Shown here: positions 63,887-64,000 of the stretch, in pieces | Layout of the letters: the number at the start of each line of letters is the position of its first letter | Position numbering within the stretch: position 1 is the stretch's first letter | Source of the DNA: Bolinopsis microptera | Taxonomy: Eukaryota > Ctenophora > Tentaculata > Lobata > Bolinopsidae | Assembly: GCF_026151205.1 (NCBI RefSeq) | Contig: NC_087075.1 | Coordinates: 11,888,303-11,952,302 of the forward strand | DNA length: 64,000 bases | Direction: 5' to 3' | The notes under the pieces: generated by a model | What the model was told of the DNA's origin: nothing | The model's database searches: none | The model's input: only the letters and a program-made list of their open reading frames with translations | Made by a program: the position numbers and the translations under genes

Positions 63887-64000
63887 ACTGCATGAGCAAA
63901 AGAATGGTCTAAACCGGTGAAGTGGTACTTGTAATTACAACCAAACCATGCTTAAACATTGTTAAAGTGATTGTACTTTACTTGACGCAGTTAAATAAAT

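Overview
This is a eukaryotic, almost certainly invertebrate animal, window. It is AT-rich and has spliced genes with GT-AG introns, tRNA-derived SINE and CR1-type LINE insertions, many inverted-repeat elements and a TGF-beta receptor-type kinase gene, a family restricted to animals. The reverse transcriptases resemble types common in cnidarians and other early-branching marine animals, but I cannot name the species.

Region 1 (1-23,060, + strand) is one large gene that I assembled from splice signals and reading phase: 16 exons, about 605 residues. It encodes an N-terminal ubiquitin-like fold, about four hydrophobic membrane segments and a C-terminal set of armadillo-like helical repeats. Its introns are crowded. 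Intron 6 holds an intronless antisense short-chain dehydrogenase (3,517-4,536), a 3.8-kb element with 40-bp terminal inverted repeats around an intact reverse transcriptase, and a near-complete CR1-like LINE. Later introns hold a 3.3-kb foldback palindrome, a second inverted-repeat element and a tRNA-Gly SINE.

Region 2 (23-30 kb) has no convincing host gene. It carries simple repeats (a 390-bp GGTGT array), a small MITE, a LINE 3' fragment and minisatellites.

Region 3 (30.2-54.9 kb, + strand) is the most unusual part: a head-to-tail array of four paralogous genes, here called A, B, C and D. Each has the same five-exon plan. Exons 1-4 encode a signal peptide and a cysteine-rich ectodomain. 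Exon 5 encodes the rest of the ectodomain (22 cysteines in A and C), one transmembrane helix, a helical region, a variable Glu/Lys/Arg-rich coiled coil of repeats, and a conserved C-terminal domain. That C-terminal domain looks to me like the stalk/microtubule-binding region of dynein heavy chain. A (1,073 aa) and C (797 aa) are intact. B has a giant coiled coil (about 2,600 aa exon) with two apparent frameshifts. D has a frameshift in an A8 run just before the transmembrane segment and looks like a mosaic of A, B and C. A/B share one type of 5' flank and C/D another.

Region 4 (55.7-60.5 kb, - strand) is the C-terminal half of a TGF-beta/BMP type II receptor-like kinase, six exons, with DFD in place of DFG. 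It lies tail-to-tail with gene D. Two arrays of a 20-bp minisatellite touch its coding exons: one contains the stop codon, the other abuts a splice acceptor. Each unit combines an E-box with an RFX X-box-like site.

Region 5 (60.5-64 kb) holds repeats, a fragment of a LINE-encoded restriction-like endonuclease and a mariner-like non-autonomous element.

All exon models come from reading splice sites and phase by eye. Domain calls are recognition from family knowledge, not database searches.
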